From Chloroflexota bacterium (GTDB lineage Bacteria; Chloroflexota; UBA5177; JANWHV01), in assembly GCA_025450375.1 (NCBI GenBank), contig JANWHO010000069.1:1-5375 (forward strand): a stretch of 5,375 nucleotides of DNA. Direction: 5' to 3'. A model generated the notes under the pieces. That model searched no databases and had not been told where the DNA came from. It saw only the letters and a list, made by a program, of their open reading frames with translations. Made by a program: the position numbers and the translations under genes. Positions 1 through 5,244 of this stretch are shown here, piece after piece; positions within the stretch are counted from its first letter, which is position 1; each line of letters starts with the position of its first letter.

Positions 1-452
1 AGATCCCCTCGTGCGGTCAGCGAGAGACGGGCTCCCTCCGATATGTTCGCCAGAGTCTCCGCCGGTACGCTGGTAAAGATCGAGCGCGCCACCGTCTTGC
101 CGGTCTCCTCAATGAAGAACCGGGCGTCCACCGAATCGTGATGGTCGCGTGACACGGTCATCACGGACGACCGGATCAAGCTCAGCCGGTTCGCGTTCCG
201 TTGGGCGATGATGTTGGTCGGTTCAATATCCAGCGACTTCGCATAGGCGCTACGAGCATCCTGAATCCGCCCCAGTTCCGAATAGGCTTTGCCCAGTCGA
301 TTCCATGCCTCTACGTCGGCATCGAATTGATGGACCAGCCGGCGATTGGTATCCGCCGCCTCTTCCCAGGCATTCCGCATGGCCAGTTCGATCGCCCGCT
401 CCACGAGCTGGCGACGCTGCCGCTGTCGTTCCTCTGCTTGTAAGTCGTTCAT
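1..452 (-). CDS. TPR-repeat protein, 5' part (runs off left edge)
   Basis: An open frame starts at the ATG at 452 and stays open for 150 codons to the window edge, so the C-terminus is missing. Residues 1-18 are very polar (AEERQRQRRQ). Residues about 20-46 look like a first, partial TPR helix pair. Residues 47-80 form one clear 34-residue tetratricopeptide repeat, with VEAWNRLGKAYSELGRI and then ARSAYAKSLDIEPTN, showing the usual W/L/G/Y/A/P pattern. From about residue 105 the sequence changes character (DARFFIEETGKTVARSIF), probably a second, beta-rich domain. There is no signal peptide or membrane segment in the visible part. TPR proteins are scaffolds for protein-protein contacts, so no specific function can be assigned. 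It lies 162 bases downstream of miaB on the same strand and could share its transcript, although a strong inverted repeat sits between them. The ribosome site is a weak AAGGA about 12 bases upstream, or GGAA closer in. Confidence 0.8.
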   Translation of the reverse strand, partial: MNDLQAEERQRQRRQLVERAIELAMRNAWEEAADTNRRLVHQFDADVEAWNRLGKAYSELGRIQDARSAYAKSLDIEPTNIIAQRNANRLSLIRSSVMTVSRDHHDSVDARFFIEETGKTVARSIFTSVPAETLANISEGARLSLTARGD

Positions 453-522
453 GCTATTCCGCGTTCCTTTCGTATGTGCCGCTCGCTAGTACACCGGAGC
501 GGAAATCCCTAGACGGTTCCTT

Positions 523-588
523 GTAGGGGCACCCCTCGTAGGTGCCCTGGTTCGGGCCGCCAAGGGCACCCACAAGGGGTGCCCCTAC
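523..588. repeat. Long imperfect inverted repeat, REP/MITE-like
   Basis: The left arm 523-550 and the right arm 560-588 are reverse complements over 28/29 bases, with two mismatches and one single-base gap. They are separated by a 9-base loop. The arms begin GTAGGGGCACCCCT and end with the complementary AGGGGTGCCCCTAC. Each arm also holds smaller palindromes (AGGGG..CCCCT and GGGTGCCC), so cruciform or branched folds are possible. It lies between miaB and the TPR gene. No T-run follows on either strand, so it is not a standard intrinsic terminator. Its form suggests a dispersed intergenic repeat, but only one copy is visible here. Confidence 0.75.
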
Positions 589-614
589 CACAGATGGTGG
601 ATTTGCGCCATTCT

Positions 615-1910
615 TCAAGCCGGAACACCCTGCATGGCCCAGGGACTTGCCTTCTCGATCCGCGTGGGGATCAGGCGGCCACGCAAGTCCTCCTCCTCGC
701 GGGGGAGGTAGACCAGTTTGCCGGTCCGCGTCCGTCCGCGCCATTGCGGCACGTCGCGGCGGGCCGACTGCGTGTCCTCCACCAAGACCTCGACCGTGGT
801 ATCCACCAATTTCCGATTATACTCGCCGGCGATTGCTTCCTGGAGGACGTCCACTCGTTTGAGCCGTTCGTCCTTTACCGCCTGGGGAATATCATCCTCC
901 CAGGTCGCCGAGACGGTACCGCCGCGTGGGGAGTAGGCAGCCACATGGACTTTGTCGAAGCGACAGGCCTCCAGGACGGCCAGGGTCCGCTCAATCTGCT
1001 CTTCCGTCTCGCCGGGAAACCCTACGATCACGTCGGTTGAAAGCGCGATCCCCGGCACGGTGGTCCGGATCCGCTCCACTAGCTCAATGCAGGAGTCACC
1101 AGTATAGCCTCGACGCATTCGGCGCAGCACCGTATCGTCCCCAGATTGAATGGCCACATGGATATGTTCGCAGACATGGGGCAGCCTGGCTACCGCCTCG
1201 ATCAGCCGCTGATCCATGTCGCGGGGGTGCGAGGTCATGAAGCGCACCCGCTCGATCCCTGGTACGTCGTCCACCGCTTCCAGGAGCTCCGCCAGGTGAC
1301 TCCGGGTAGTCAGATCCCGGCCATAGGAATCGATGTTTTGCCCCAGCAGGGTGATTTCGCGCACCCCTCGCTCCACGAATCGCCGCGTATCCTCCACCAC
1401 CTCGGCCACCGGGCGGCTGCGCTCCCGACCGCGCCTATAGGGCACGATGCAATAGGTGCAGAACTTGTTACAGCCCTGCATCACGGTGAGGTACGTGCTG
1501 ATCGGCTGCTCGTAACTCATCATGGGGTCGTGGACCAGCGGCAGGCCGACCACCTCTTGCGCCTCAAGCTGGCTGAGGAAATGGTTGAGCGCGCCAGGGC
1601 GGAAAAAGAAATCGACCATCGGGAGCTTTTGCTCCATCGCCGCCAGGTCGGGTTCGACCGAGCAGCCCGTGAGGGCCACCATCAAGTCGGGATCACGCCG
1701 TTTCCGGGCCGCCAGGAGGCTGAGCTGTCCTTGCACCCGTTGCTCGGCACTCTCGCGTACGGTACAGGAGTTGAGGATCACCAGGTCCGCGTCATCCATG
1801 GAGGGCGCGGCGCTCAAGCCGTGCTTGCGGAGGGCAAGAGTGATCGCCGCGCTCTCGGCGACGTTCATCTGGCAGCCAATGGTCCATACATGAAAGCGGT
1901 GCATGTTCAA
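615..1910 (-). CDS. miaB: tRNA-2-methylthio-N6-dimethylallyladenosine synthase MiaB
   Basis: MiaB is a radical-SAM enzyme with two Fe-S clusters. It adds a methylthio group to C2 of i6A37 in tRNAs that read UNN codons, using SAM as both methyl donor and radical source. The 431 residues show the family layout. The N-terminal MTTase domain has cysteines at 13 (TIGCQMN), 49 (NSCTVRE) and 83 (TGCSVEP). The radical-SAM CxxxCxxC is at 147, 151 and 154 (GCNKFCTYCIVPY), followed by GRERSR. IQSGDDTVLRRMRRGYT lies near 254-270. A TRAM domain, which binds RNA, occupies about 367-425. The NSCTVRE and GCQMN motifs point to MiaB rather than RimO or MtaB. The length is slightly below the usual 440-470. The start is either TTG at 1910 (GGAAGG six bases upstream) or ATG at 1904 (residue 3), and the sequence does not settle which. 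The tRNA-Val next door reads GUN codons and so is not an expected substrate. Confidence 0.95.
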   Translation of the reverse strand: MNMHRFHVWTIGCQMNVAESAAITLALRKHGLSAAPSMDDADLVILNSCTVRESAEQRVQGQLSLLAARKRRDPDLMVALTGCSVEPDLAAMEQKLPMVDFFFRPGALNHFLSQLEAQEVVGLPLVHDPMMSYEQPISTYLTVMQGCNKFCTYCIVPYRRGRERSRPVAEVVEDTRRFVERGVREITLLGQNIDSYGRDLTTRSHLAELLEAVDDVPGIERVRFMTSHPRDMDQRLIEAVARLPHVCEHIHVAIQSGDDTVLRRMRRGYTGDSCIELVERIRTTVPGIALSTDVIVGFPGETEEQIERTLAVLEACRFDKVHVAAYSPRGGTVSATWEDDIPQAVKDERLKRVDVLQEAIAGEYNRKLVDTTVEVLVEDTQSARRDVPQWRGRTRTGKLVYLPREEEDLRGRLIPTRIEKASPWAMQGVPA

Positions 1911-1933
1911 TCCGTGCCTTCCCGAGCGTACAC

Positions 1934-1963
1934 AATGTAGCGATCAGCCTACCGCGGTGTCAA
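1934..1963 (-). promoter_or_regulatory. Probable sigma70-type promoter of miaB
   Basis: Read on the minus strand, a perfect TTGACA -35 box (1963-1958) is followed after 18 bases by TACATT (1939-1934), a 4/6 match to TATAAT. Transcription would start near 1927, leaving a leader of about 17-23 bases before the miaB start. The position relative to miaB and the perfect -35 box support it. The -10 box is only moderate. Confidence 0.6.
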
Positions 1964-1980
1964 CCATACCCATATGTCGG

Positions 1981-2010
1981 TTGCTGGGCCTTCTGGGGCC
2001 ATGTTATACT
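1981..2010 (+). promoter_or_regulatory. Probable promoter of tRNA-Val (extended -10)
   Basis: TTGCTG (1981-1986) is separated by 18 bases from TATACT (2005-2010). A TG at 2002-2003, one base ahead of the -10 box, gives an extended -10 element. The predicted start is near 2017, so the tRNA would carry a 5' leader of about 77 bases to be removed by RNase P. Its -35 box lies only 17 bases from the -35 box of the divergent miaB promoter, so the two may compete or share a regulator. Confidence 0.55.
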
Positions 2011-2094
2011 GCGCGTGATCATGGGGTGCGGTAGCCGCCGAACATGGCGTACCGCGATATCCGTCCCCTTCGAGCCCTTACAGGGTACCAGATC

Positions 2095-2171
2095 GGGCGA
2101 ATAGCTCAGTTGGTTAGAGCGTCCGGTTTACACCCGGAAGGTCACAGGTTCGAGCCCTGTTTCGCCCACCA
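2095..2171 (+). tRNA. tRNA-Val (anticodon UAC), CCA encoded
   Basis: The full cloverleaf can be folded by eye. The acceptor stem is GGGCGAA (2095-2101) with TTCGCCC (2161-2167). The D stem is GCTC/GAGC with a GG-containing D loop. The anticodon stem is TCCGG/CCGGA around loop TTTACAC, with anticodon TAC at 2129-2131. There is a five-base variable loop, and a T stem ACAGG/CCTGT around TTCGAGC. The discriminator A is at 2168, and the CCA tail (2169-2171) is encoded in the DNA. All stems are perfectly paired, so the gene appears functional. It reads GUA and, depending on modification of U34, other GUN valine codons. Confidence 0.97.
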
Positions 2172-2184
2172 AGTGTCGGCGCCA

Positions 2185-2212
2185 GTGAGCAGAGAGGCGA
2201 TCCGCCGCTCAC
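2185..2212 (+). other. Bulged hairpin just downstream of tRNA-Val
   Basis: GTGAGC (2185-2190) pairs perfectly with GCTCAC (2207-2212). Inside, GGCG (2196-2199) pairs with CGCC (2203-2206) around an ATC loop, leaving a five-base AGAGA bulge on the 5' side. It begins 14 bases after the tRNA CCA. No T-run follows, so it is not a classic intrinsic terminator. It could mark the tRNA 3' processing site, slow transcription into the kinase gene, or be incidental. Confidence 0.4.
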
Positions 2213-2235
2213 TCGCTCCGGTTCTCTCGCTCCGG
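2212..2235 (+). repeat. Short direct repeat CTCGCTCCGG
   Basis: The 10-base word CTCGCTCCGG occurs at 2212-2221 and again at 2226-2235, a 14-base period, in the leader between tRNA-Val and the kinase start. It could be an operator half-site pair or a small tandem duplication. Nothing else identifies it. Confidence 0.35.
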
Positions 2236-2271
2236 GCGACCGTTCGCTTCACCCAGGAAAAGCTATCCGCC

Positions 2272-2277
2272 AAAGGA
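2272..2277 (+). promoter_or_regulatory. Ribosome binding site that fixes the kinase start
   Basis: AAAGGA lies nine bases before an in-frame GTG at 2287. The ATG at 2283 is out of frame. No other in-frame start between the tRNA end and the kinase domain has a comparable site, so this decides the start at 2287 rather than the ATG at 2044. Confidence 0.7.
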
Positions 2278-2286
2278 TGTAGATGC

Positions 2287-4194
2287 GTGCTACCTAACGA
2301 GCAAGAGAGCCCGGCCGATGCCCGCGTGGGCGCGGGCAGCGGGCGCACCACCCTTCCCAAAGGCACCACGTTGGGAAAAAGATACCAGATTACCCAGGTG
2401 GTGGGACTGGGCGGCATGAGCACGGTCTATGCCGCGCGCGACATGCGATTCGCCAACACGTACAAGGCGGTCGCGGTCAAGGAGATGGCCGATACCTCCA
2501 AAAACGCCCAGGATCGAGTCATCCTTCTGCAAACCTTCGAACGCGAGGCCAATCTCCTGGCCGGCCTTAGCCACCCCGCCATCCCCAAGGTCTACGATTA
2601 CTTTGCTCAGGGCGGCCAGGTCTACCTGGTGCTGGAGTTCATCAAGGGCAACGATCTGGAAACCGTGCTCAACGCGAACGATCAATTCATTCCTCAAGAG
2701 TTAGTTCTTTCCTATGCCCTCCAGATCGTGGAAGTGCTGTCCTACCTCCATAATCACAAACCGACCCCCATCGTCTTCCGCGACCTCAAGCCCTCCAACG
2801 TGATGCTCACCGATGATGAGCGCATTGTCCTGATCGACTTTGGGATCGCCAAGGCATTCCAGGCCAAAACCAAGGGCACGATGATCGGCACCGAGGGCTA
2901 TTGTCCGCCGGAGCAGTACCGCGGCATGTCGGAGCCTCGGGGCGATCTCTACTCGCTCGGGGCCATGATGCACCACATGCTCACCCGTAGCGATCCCCGT
3001 CTGGAGGCGCCCTTCACCTTCAATGAGCGCCCGCCCAGCAAGCTCAACCCGACGGTCAGTAAGCAACTGGAAACGGTGATCCTGCGTGCCGTGTCCTATC
3101 TCCCGGAAGATCGCTATGCCAGCGCCGAGGAGATGCGCGACGCCCTGGCGGCCTGCCTTTCCCGCCCCCGCATCGGCACCCGGCTGATGACCGGCTCGGT
3201 GCTTCTAGGCGCCGAGAGCTCGACCTCCGGCCAATCACGGCTCCGTTGGCGCTTCACCGCCGAGGACGAGATTCGTTCCACCCCCTTGGTTCAGGGAGAC
3301 ACCGTCTATATTGGCGCCTATGATGAGAACCTTTACGCCCTTGACGCCAATCAGGGGGTGTTGCGCTGGAAGTTCGCCACCGAGGGAGGCATCTGTACCG
3401 CGCCGGCGGCGGTGGATGATTTGGTCATTTTCGGCTCGGAGGACCACAACGTCTACGCCCTCAATACCTCCGTACATGCCGTGCAATGGCTCTTCCAAAC
3501 CCAGGGCCGGGTCCGCTCCTCCGCGCATATTCACGAGGAGACCTGTTACATCGGCTCGGATGACGGCCACCTCTTCGCCCTGGACCTCCGTACTGGTCAC
3601 GAAAAGTGGCGCTACCGCACCTGGAAGCCCATGCGGACTACTCCGGTAGTCAGCGGATCCATGGTGTACATAGGCTCGGAGGATTCGTCGGTCTATGGGA
3701 TTGAGACCGCCAGCGGCCTGATGAAGTGGAAGCAGCAGACCCTGCGCGAGATCACCAGTTCCCCGGTGGCCATGGATGGCTTCCTCTACATCGGCAGCAT
3801 GGACGGTCATCTCTACTGTTTCGATGCCGAGATGGGCTGGCAAATCTGGAAGTTCAAGACCGGCCACTACATCCTGGGTGGCCCTCGCCTCCGTCACGGC
3901 TACGTGTATGTCGGTTCGACCGATCAGGTGATGTACGCGGTCGATGTCAAAACCGGGAAGATGGTCTGGAAGTTCCAGGCAGGCGGCCAGATCAGCTCCA
4001 CCCCGGTCATCCACGGCGATCTCCTGTTTTTCACCTGCATCGATCAGCAGCTTTACTGTCTCAACGCCCGTACCGGGAAACTCGCCTGGCGCTTCCAGGC
4101 CGAGGGGATGATTCCTGGTTCGCCGGTCGTTGATGGCCGAACCGTCTATTTTGGGGCCACCGACGGATCGCTCTACGCGGTCTCCATTGACTGA
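2287..4194 (+). CDS. Hanks-type Ser/Thr protein kinase with C-terminal eight-repeat PQQ-like beta-propeller
   Basis: The 635-residue protein (GTG start) should phosphorylate Ser/Thr of target proteins with ATP. The kinase domain spans about 33-290. It has a glycine loop (GLGGMSTV, 40-47), catalytic Lys65 (AVAVKEM), helix-C Glu87, a catalytic loop FRDLKPSN with Asp166, Lys168 and Asn171, DFG at 184-186 and GTEGYCPPEQY at 201-211. The HRD histidine is replaced by Phe164. The activation segment is short, with Thr195, Thr198 and Thr202 as possible phosphosites. A linker of about 30 residues leads to eight repeats beginning at Trp321, 361, 401, 441, 481, 521, 561 and 601. Each is exactly 40 residues, the last cut to 35, and carries a W.F ... 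YIGS.DG.LYALD pattern. This predicts an eight-bladed propeller. No signal peptide or membrane helix is visible, so both domains should be cytoplasmic, as in Streptomyces AfsK and unlike membrane kinases such as PknD. The ligand and targets are unknown. No clear promoter is seen between tRNA-Val and this gene. Confidence 0.93.
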   Translation: MLPNEQESPADARVGAGSGRTTLPKGTTLGKRYQITQVVGLGGMSTVYAARDMRFANTYKAVAVKEMADTSKNAQDRVILLQTFEREANLLAGLSHPAIPKVYDYFAQGGQVYLVLEFIKGNDLETVLNANDQFIPQELVLSYALQIVEVLSYLHNHKPTPIVFRDLKPSNVMLTDDERIVLIDFGIAKAFQAKTKGTMIGTEGYCPPEQYRGMSEPRGDLYSLGAMMHHMLTRSDPRLEAPFTFNERPPSKLNPTVSKQLETVILRAVSYLPEDRYASAEEMRDALAACLSRPRIGTRLMTGSVLLGAESSTSGQSRLRWRFTAEDEIRSTPLVQGDTVYIGAYDENLYALDANQGVLRWKFATEGGICTAPAAVDDLVIFGSEDHNVYALNTSVHAVQWLFQTQGRVRSSAHIHEETCYIGSDDGHLFALDLRTGHEKWRYRTWKPMRTTPVVSGSMVYIGSEDSSVYGIETASGLMKWKQQTLREITSSPVAMDGFLYIGSMDGHLYCFDAEMGWQIWKFKTGHYILGGPRLRHGYVYVGSTDQVMYAVDVKTGKMVWKFQAGGQISSTPVIHGDLLFFTCIDQQLYCLNARTGKLAWRFQAEGMIPGSPVVDGRTVYFGATDGSLYAVSID

Positions 4195-4218
4195 TCATTC
4201 CCCAGCACGAGGCAAATG

Positions 4219-4470
4219 ATGCGAAGTATCGTGGCCCACATTGTCAACGAGGATCCCTTCCTGGCCGAAATGACCGAACTGCCCAAATCGACCGACACCT
4301 GCGTGGAGTTCTTCAATCCGCGGACCCGCGACGGGAAGCCGCTCCGTTATGCCTCGCCCGGTATGTCCAGCATCTTCTACCCCATGCACCGGGTCACCTT
4401 TATCGAGGTGATGGCCAACGAGGAGGAACGGGCCCAGGTGGTCGAGTTCTTCCGCGAACGCGGGGGCTGA
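4219..4470 (+). CDS. Small conserved-looking protein of unknown function, coupled to the kinase gene
   Basis: This is an intact short gene of 83 residues, or 84 if the ATG at 4216 is used. GAGG at 4209-4212 is only three bases from the first ATG but six from the second, so 4219 is preferred. The kinase stop codon is just 24 bases upstream, which indicates one transcript. The sequence alternates probable beta strands (RSIVAHIVNEDPFLAEM, TCVEFFNPRTRDGKPL, SSIFYPMHRVTFIEVM) and ends in a charged helix (NEEERAQVVEFFRERGG). A small beta-barrel with a C-terminal helix is plausible, but that is inference. There is no signal peptide, membrane segment or catalytic motif. I cannot name a family. It could be a regulator or substrate of the kinase, or merely a neighbour. 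Confidence 0.75.
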   Translation: MRSIVAHIVNEDPFLAEMTELPKSTDTCVEFFNPRTRDGKPLRYASPGMSSIFYPMHRVTFIEVMANEEERAQVVEFFRERGG

Positions 4471-4477
4471 GTGGCCT

Positions 4478-4610
4478 ATGCTGGCGTATGGTCTGGCGCA
4501 GGGCGGGCAGCCCGGTGCCCGCCAAGCGAACCAGAGTGGGCTGTCGGTCAGCCAGCGCACCCTGTTGCGGCTGATGCGGGCGGCACCCTGCCCGGCCGAC
4601 CGGGCCCCCT
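4478..4610 (+). pseudogene. ISL3-family transposase fragment
   Basis: Read from 4478, the frame gives LAYGLAQGGQPGARQANQS and then GLSVSQRTLLRLMRAAPCPA. This resembles the region of ISL3-family transposases just before the catalytic domain, where a GG.PGARLA.....VS..TLLRL.RR.P motif with a helix-turn-helix character precedes the VLGVDDFALRKG segment. Neither that DDE segment nor anything after it is present. At about 4610 the frame changes meaning and the DNA continues as a methyltransferase remnant in another frame. No terminal inverted repeats or target duplication are visible. The fragment begins immediately after the stop codon of the small gene at 4470. It is a relic, not an active element. 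The family call is from memory of the motif. Confidence 0.6.
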
Positions 4611-4616
4611 GCCGCG

Positions 4617-4943
4617 TCAGCCTACGACCTGGTCTCCGCCCAGTTCGTCCTGCACCTGCCGAAGGAGCCACGCGAAGCGACCTTTCGCGCCCTCGCGGCC
4701 GCGGTGGCGCCCGGCGGCTCCGTGCTCATTGTCAACCACCACCCGTTGGACCTCCAGATCCCTGGCCTCCGCTTCCCGCATCCCGAGTTGTTTTTCACCG
4801 CCTCCGAGATTGCCGCTTTACTCGACCCGCGCGACTGGGCTATCGAGGTGAGCGAGGCCCGCGGACGTAGCGGTACCGACCCCGAAGGTCGTACCGTTAC
4901 TGTCCACGACGCGGTGCCGCGCGCGGCGGCGCTGAATGCATGA
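4617..4943 (+). pseudogene. Class I SAM-dependent methyltransferase, C-terminal half only
   Basis: From 4620 the frame reads AYDLVSAQFVLHLPKE, then ALAAAVAPGGSVLIVNHHP, then a PHPELFFTASEIAALLDP segment, and ends with TDPEGRTVTVHDAV. This matches the second half of a class I methyltransferase: the D-V-x-x-x-F-x-L-H strand, the PGG turn with its following strand, and the family's characteristic C-terminal tail. The N-terminal half, including the GxGxG SAM-binding motif I, is missing. The same frame meets a stop at 4572 and the upstream DNA is transposase-like. The first ATG (4704) would yield 79 residues with no SAM site, so I call it a remnant. The stop at 4941-4943 looks near-natural. Confidence 0.75.
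4867..4900 (+). other. Strong hairpin within the methyltransferase remnant
   Basis: GTAGCGGTAC (4867-4876) and GACC (4878-4881) pair with GGTC (4887-4890) and GTACCGTTAC (4891-4900). That is 14 base pairs including one G-U, with a single bulged C at 4877 and a five-base CCGAA loop. It encodes the GTDPEGRTVT part of the remnant. No T-run follows, so terminator function is doubtful. It may be chance in a coding sequence. Confidence 0.4.
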
Positions 4944-5244
4944 CTGCCTTACCGCGCGTGTGACCACGTCCGGCCAGTTCGTACGCATGTACCGCATCCC
5001 GAGGGGACGACACCATCAGCCTGACTGTGCCCGCCTCGATTGAGGCGGCGATCTTGGTAAGCCGCGCCTTAGTCGGGTGGGTCATCATTCCGGTTCCGCG
5101 CACACCATGCACCGCGGCCATGACGGCATCGATCCACCCGACCGGAGTGACGGGGATGCTGGCTGGCTTGAGGGTGCCCTACGAGCGCTCGATGAGCTTA
5201 CCACCTACGTCGTCGAGCACAACATCGACGTCGTGGACTACACT
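4942..5244 (-). pseudogene. NADP-dependent oxidoreductase (quinone reductase/zinc-type ADH superfamily) C-terminal fragment with in-frame stop
   Basis: On the minus strand the frame reads VVHDVDVVLDDVGGKLIERS, then a TAG at 5181-5179. It continues in the same frame with GTLKPASIPVTP, then MMTHPTKARLTKIAASIEA, then AYELAGRGHTRGKAVM. This follows the C-terminal third of medium-chain reductases: the D-VLD-VGG strand of the Rossmann fold, a GxLKPGG-like turn (the GG is lost here), the short hydrophobic stretch before the IA-LIEAG-V-P segment, and the closing GHTRGK-V motif. The stop sits where relatives usually have a Trp or Tyr codon, so a point nonsense change is likely. The catalytic and N-terminal domains are absent. 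It begins at the end of the DUF2851-like gene and ends where the methyltransferase remnant ends. Confidence 0.7.

Noticed and set aside
1146..1940. 264-residue open frame on the plus strand
   Set aside because: It lies entirely antisense to miaB, has no recognisable motifs, and arises from high-G+C codon use.
2064..2090. tRNA-like 3' end: TTCGAGCCCT at 2069-2078 repeated in the T arm at 2149-2158, followed by ACCA
   Set aside because: The bases around the first copy cannot form a T stem or acceptor stem, so it is not a tRNA or clear remnant. A chance or minor duplication is as likely.
2044..2286. Kinase frame extended upstream to the ATG at 2044, giving a 716-residue protein
   Set aside because: The extension translates straight through the tRNA-Val gene and has no protein-like character. 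The GTG at 2287 has a good ribosome site and sits just before the kinase domain.
3235..4014. 259-residue open frame on the minus strand
   Set aside because: It is the antisense shadow of the propeller repeats. Its apparent periodicity mirrors the 120-base repeat.
4502..4523. 7-bp hairpin GGCGGGC/GCCCGCC after the small gene, considered as a terminator
   Set aside because: The 8-base loop is followed by no T-run, and it lies in transposase-like coding sequence. Any role in ending the kinase transcript is unsupported.
4471..4870. Two overlapping plus-strand frames of 126 and 130 residues taken as whole genes
   Set aside because: Only the first ~40 residues of the frame from 4478 resemble a protein (transposase). 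The rest is out of frame with the methyltransferase remnant, and the frame from 4471 is low-complexity Pro/Arg/Ser.
5031..5048. Perfect 7-bp hairpin CCGCCTC/GAGGCGG with GATT loop
   Set aside because: It falls inside the oxidoreductase fragment at a conserved Ala-Ser-Ile-Glu-Ala stretch whose codons explain it, with no T-run.
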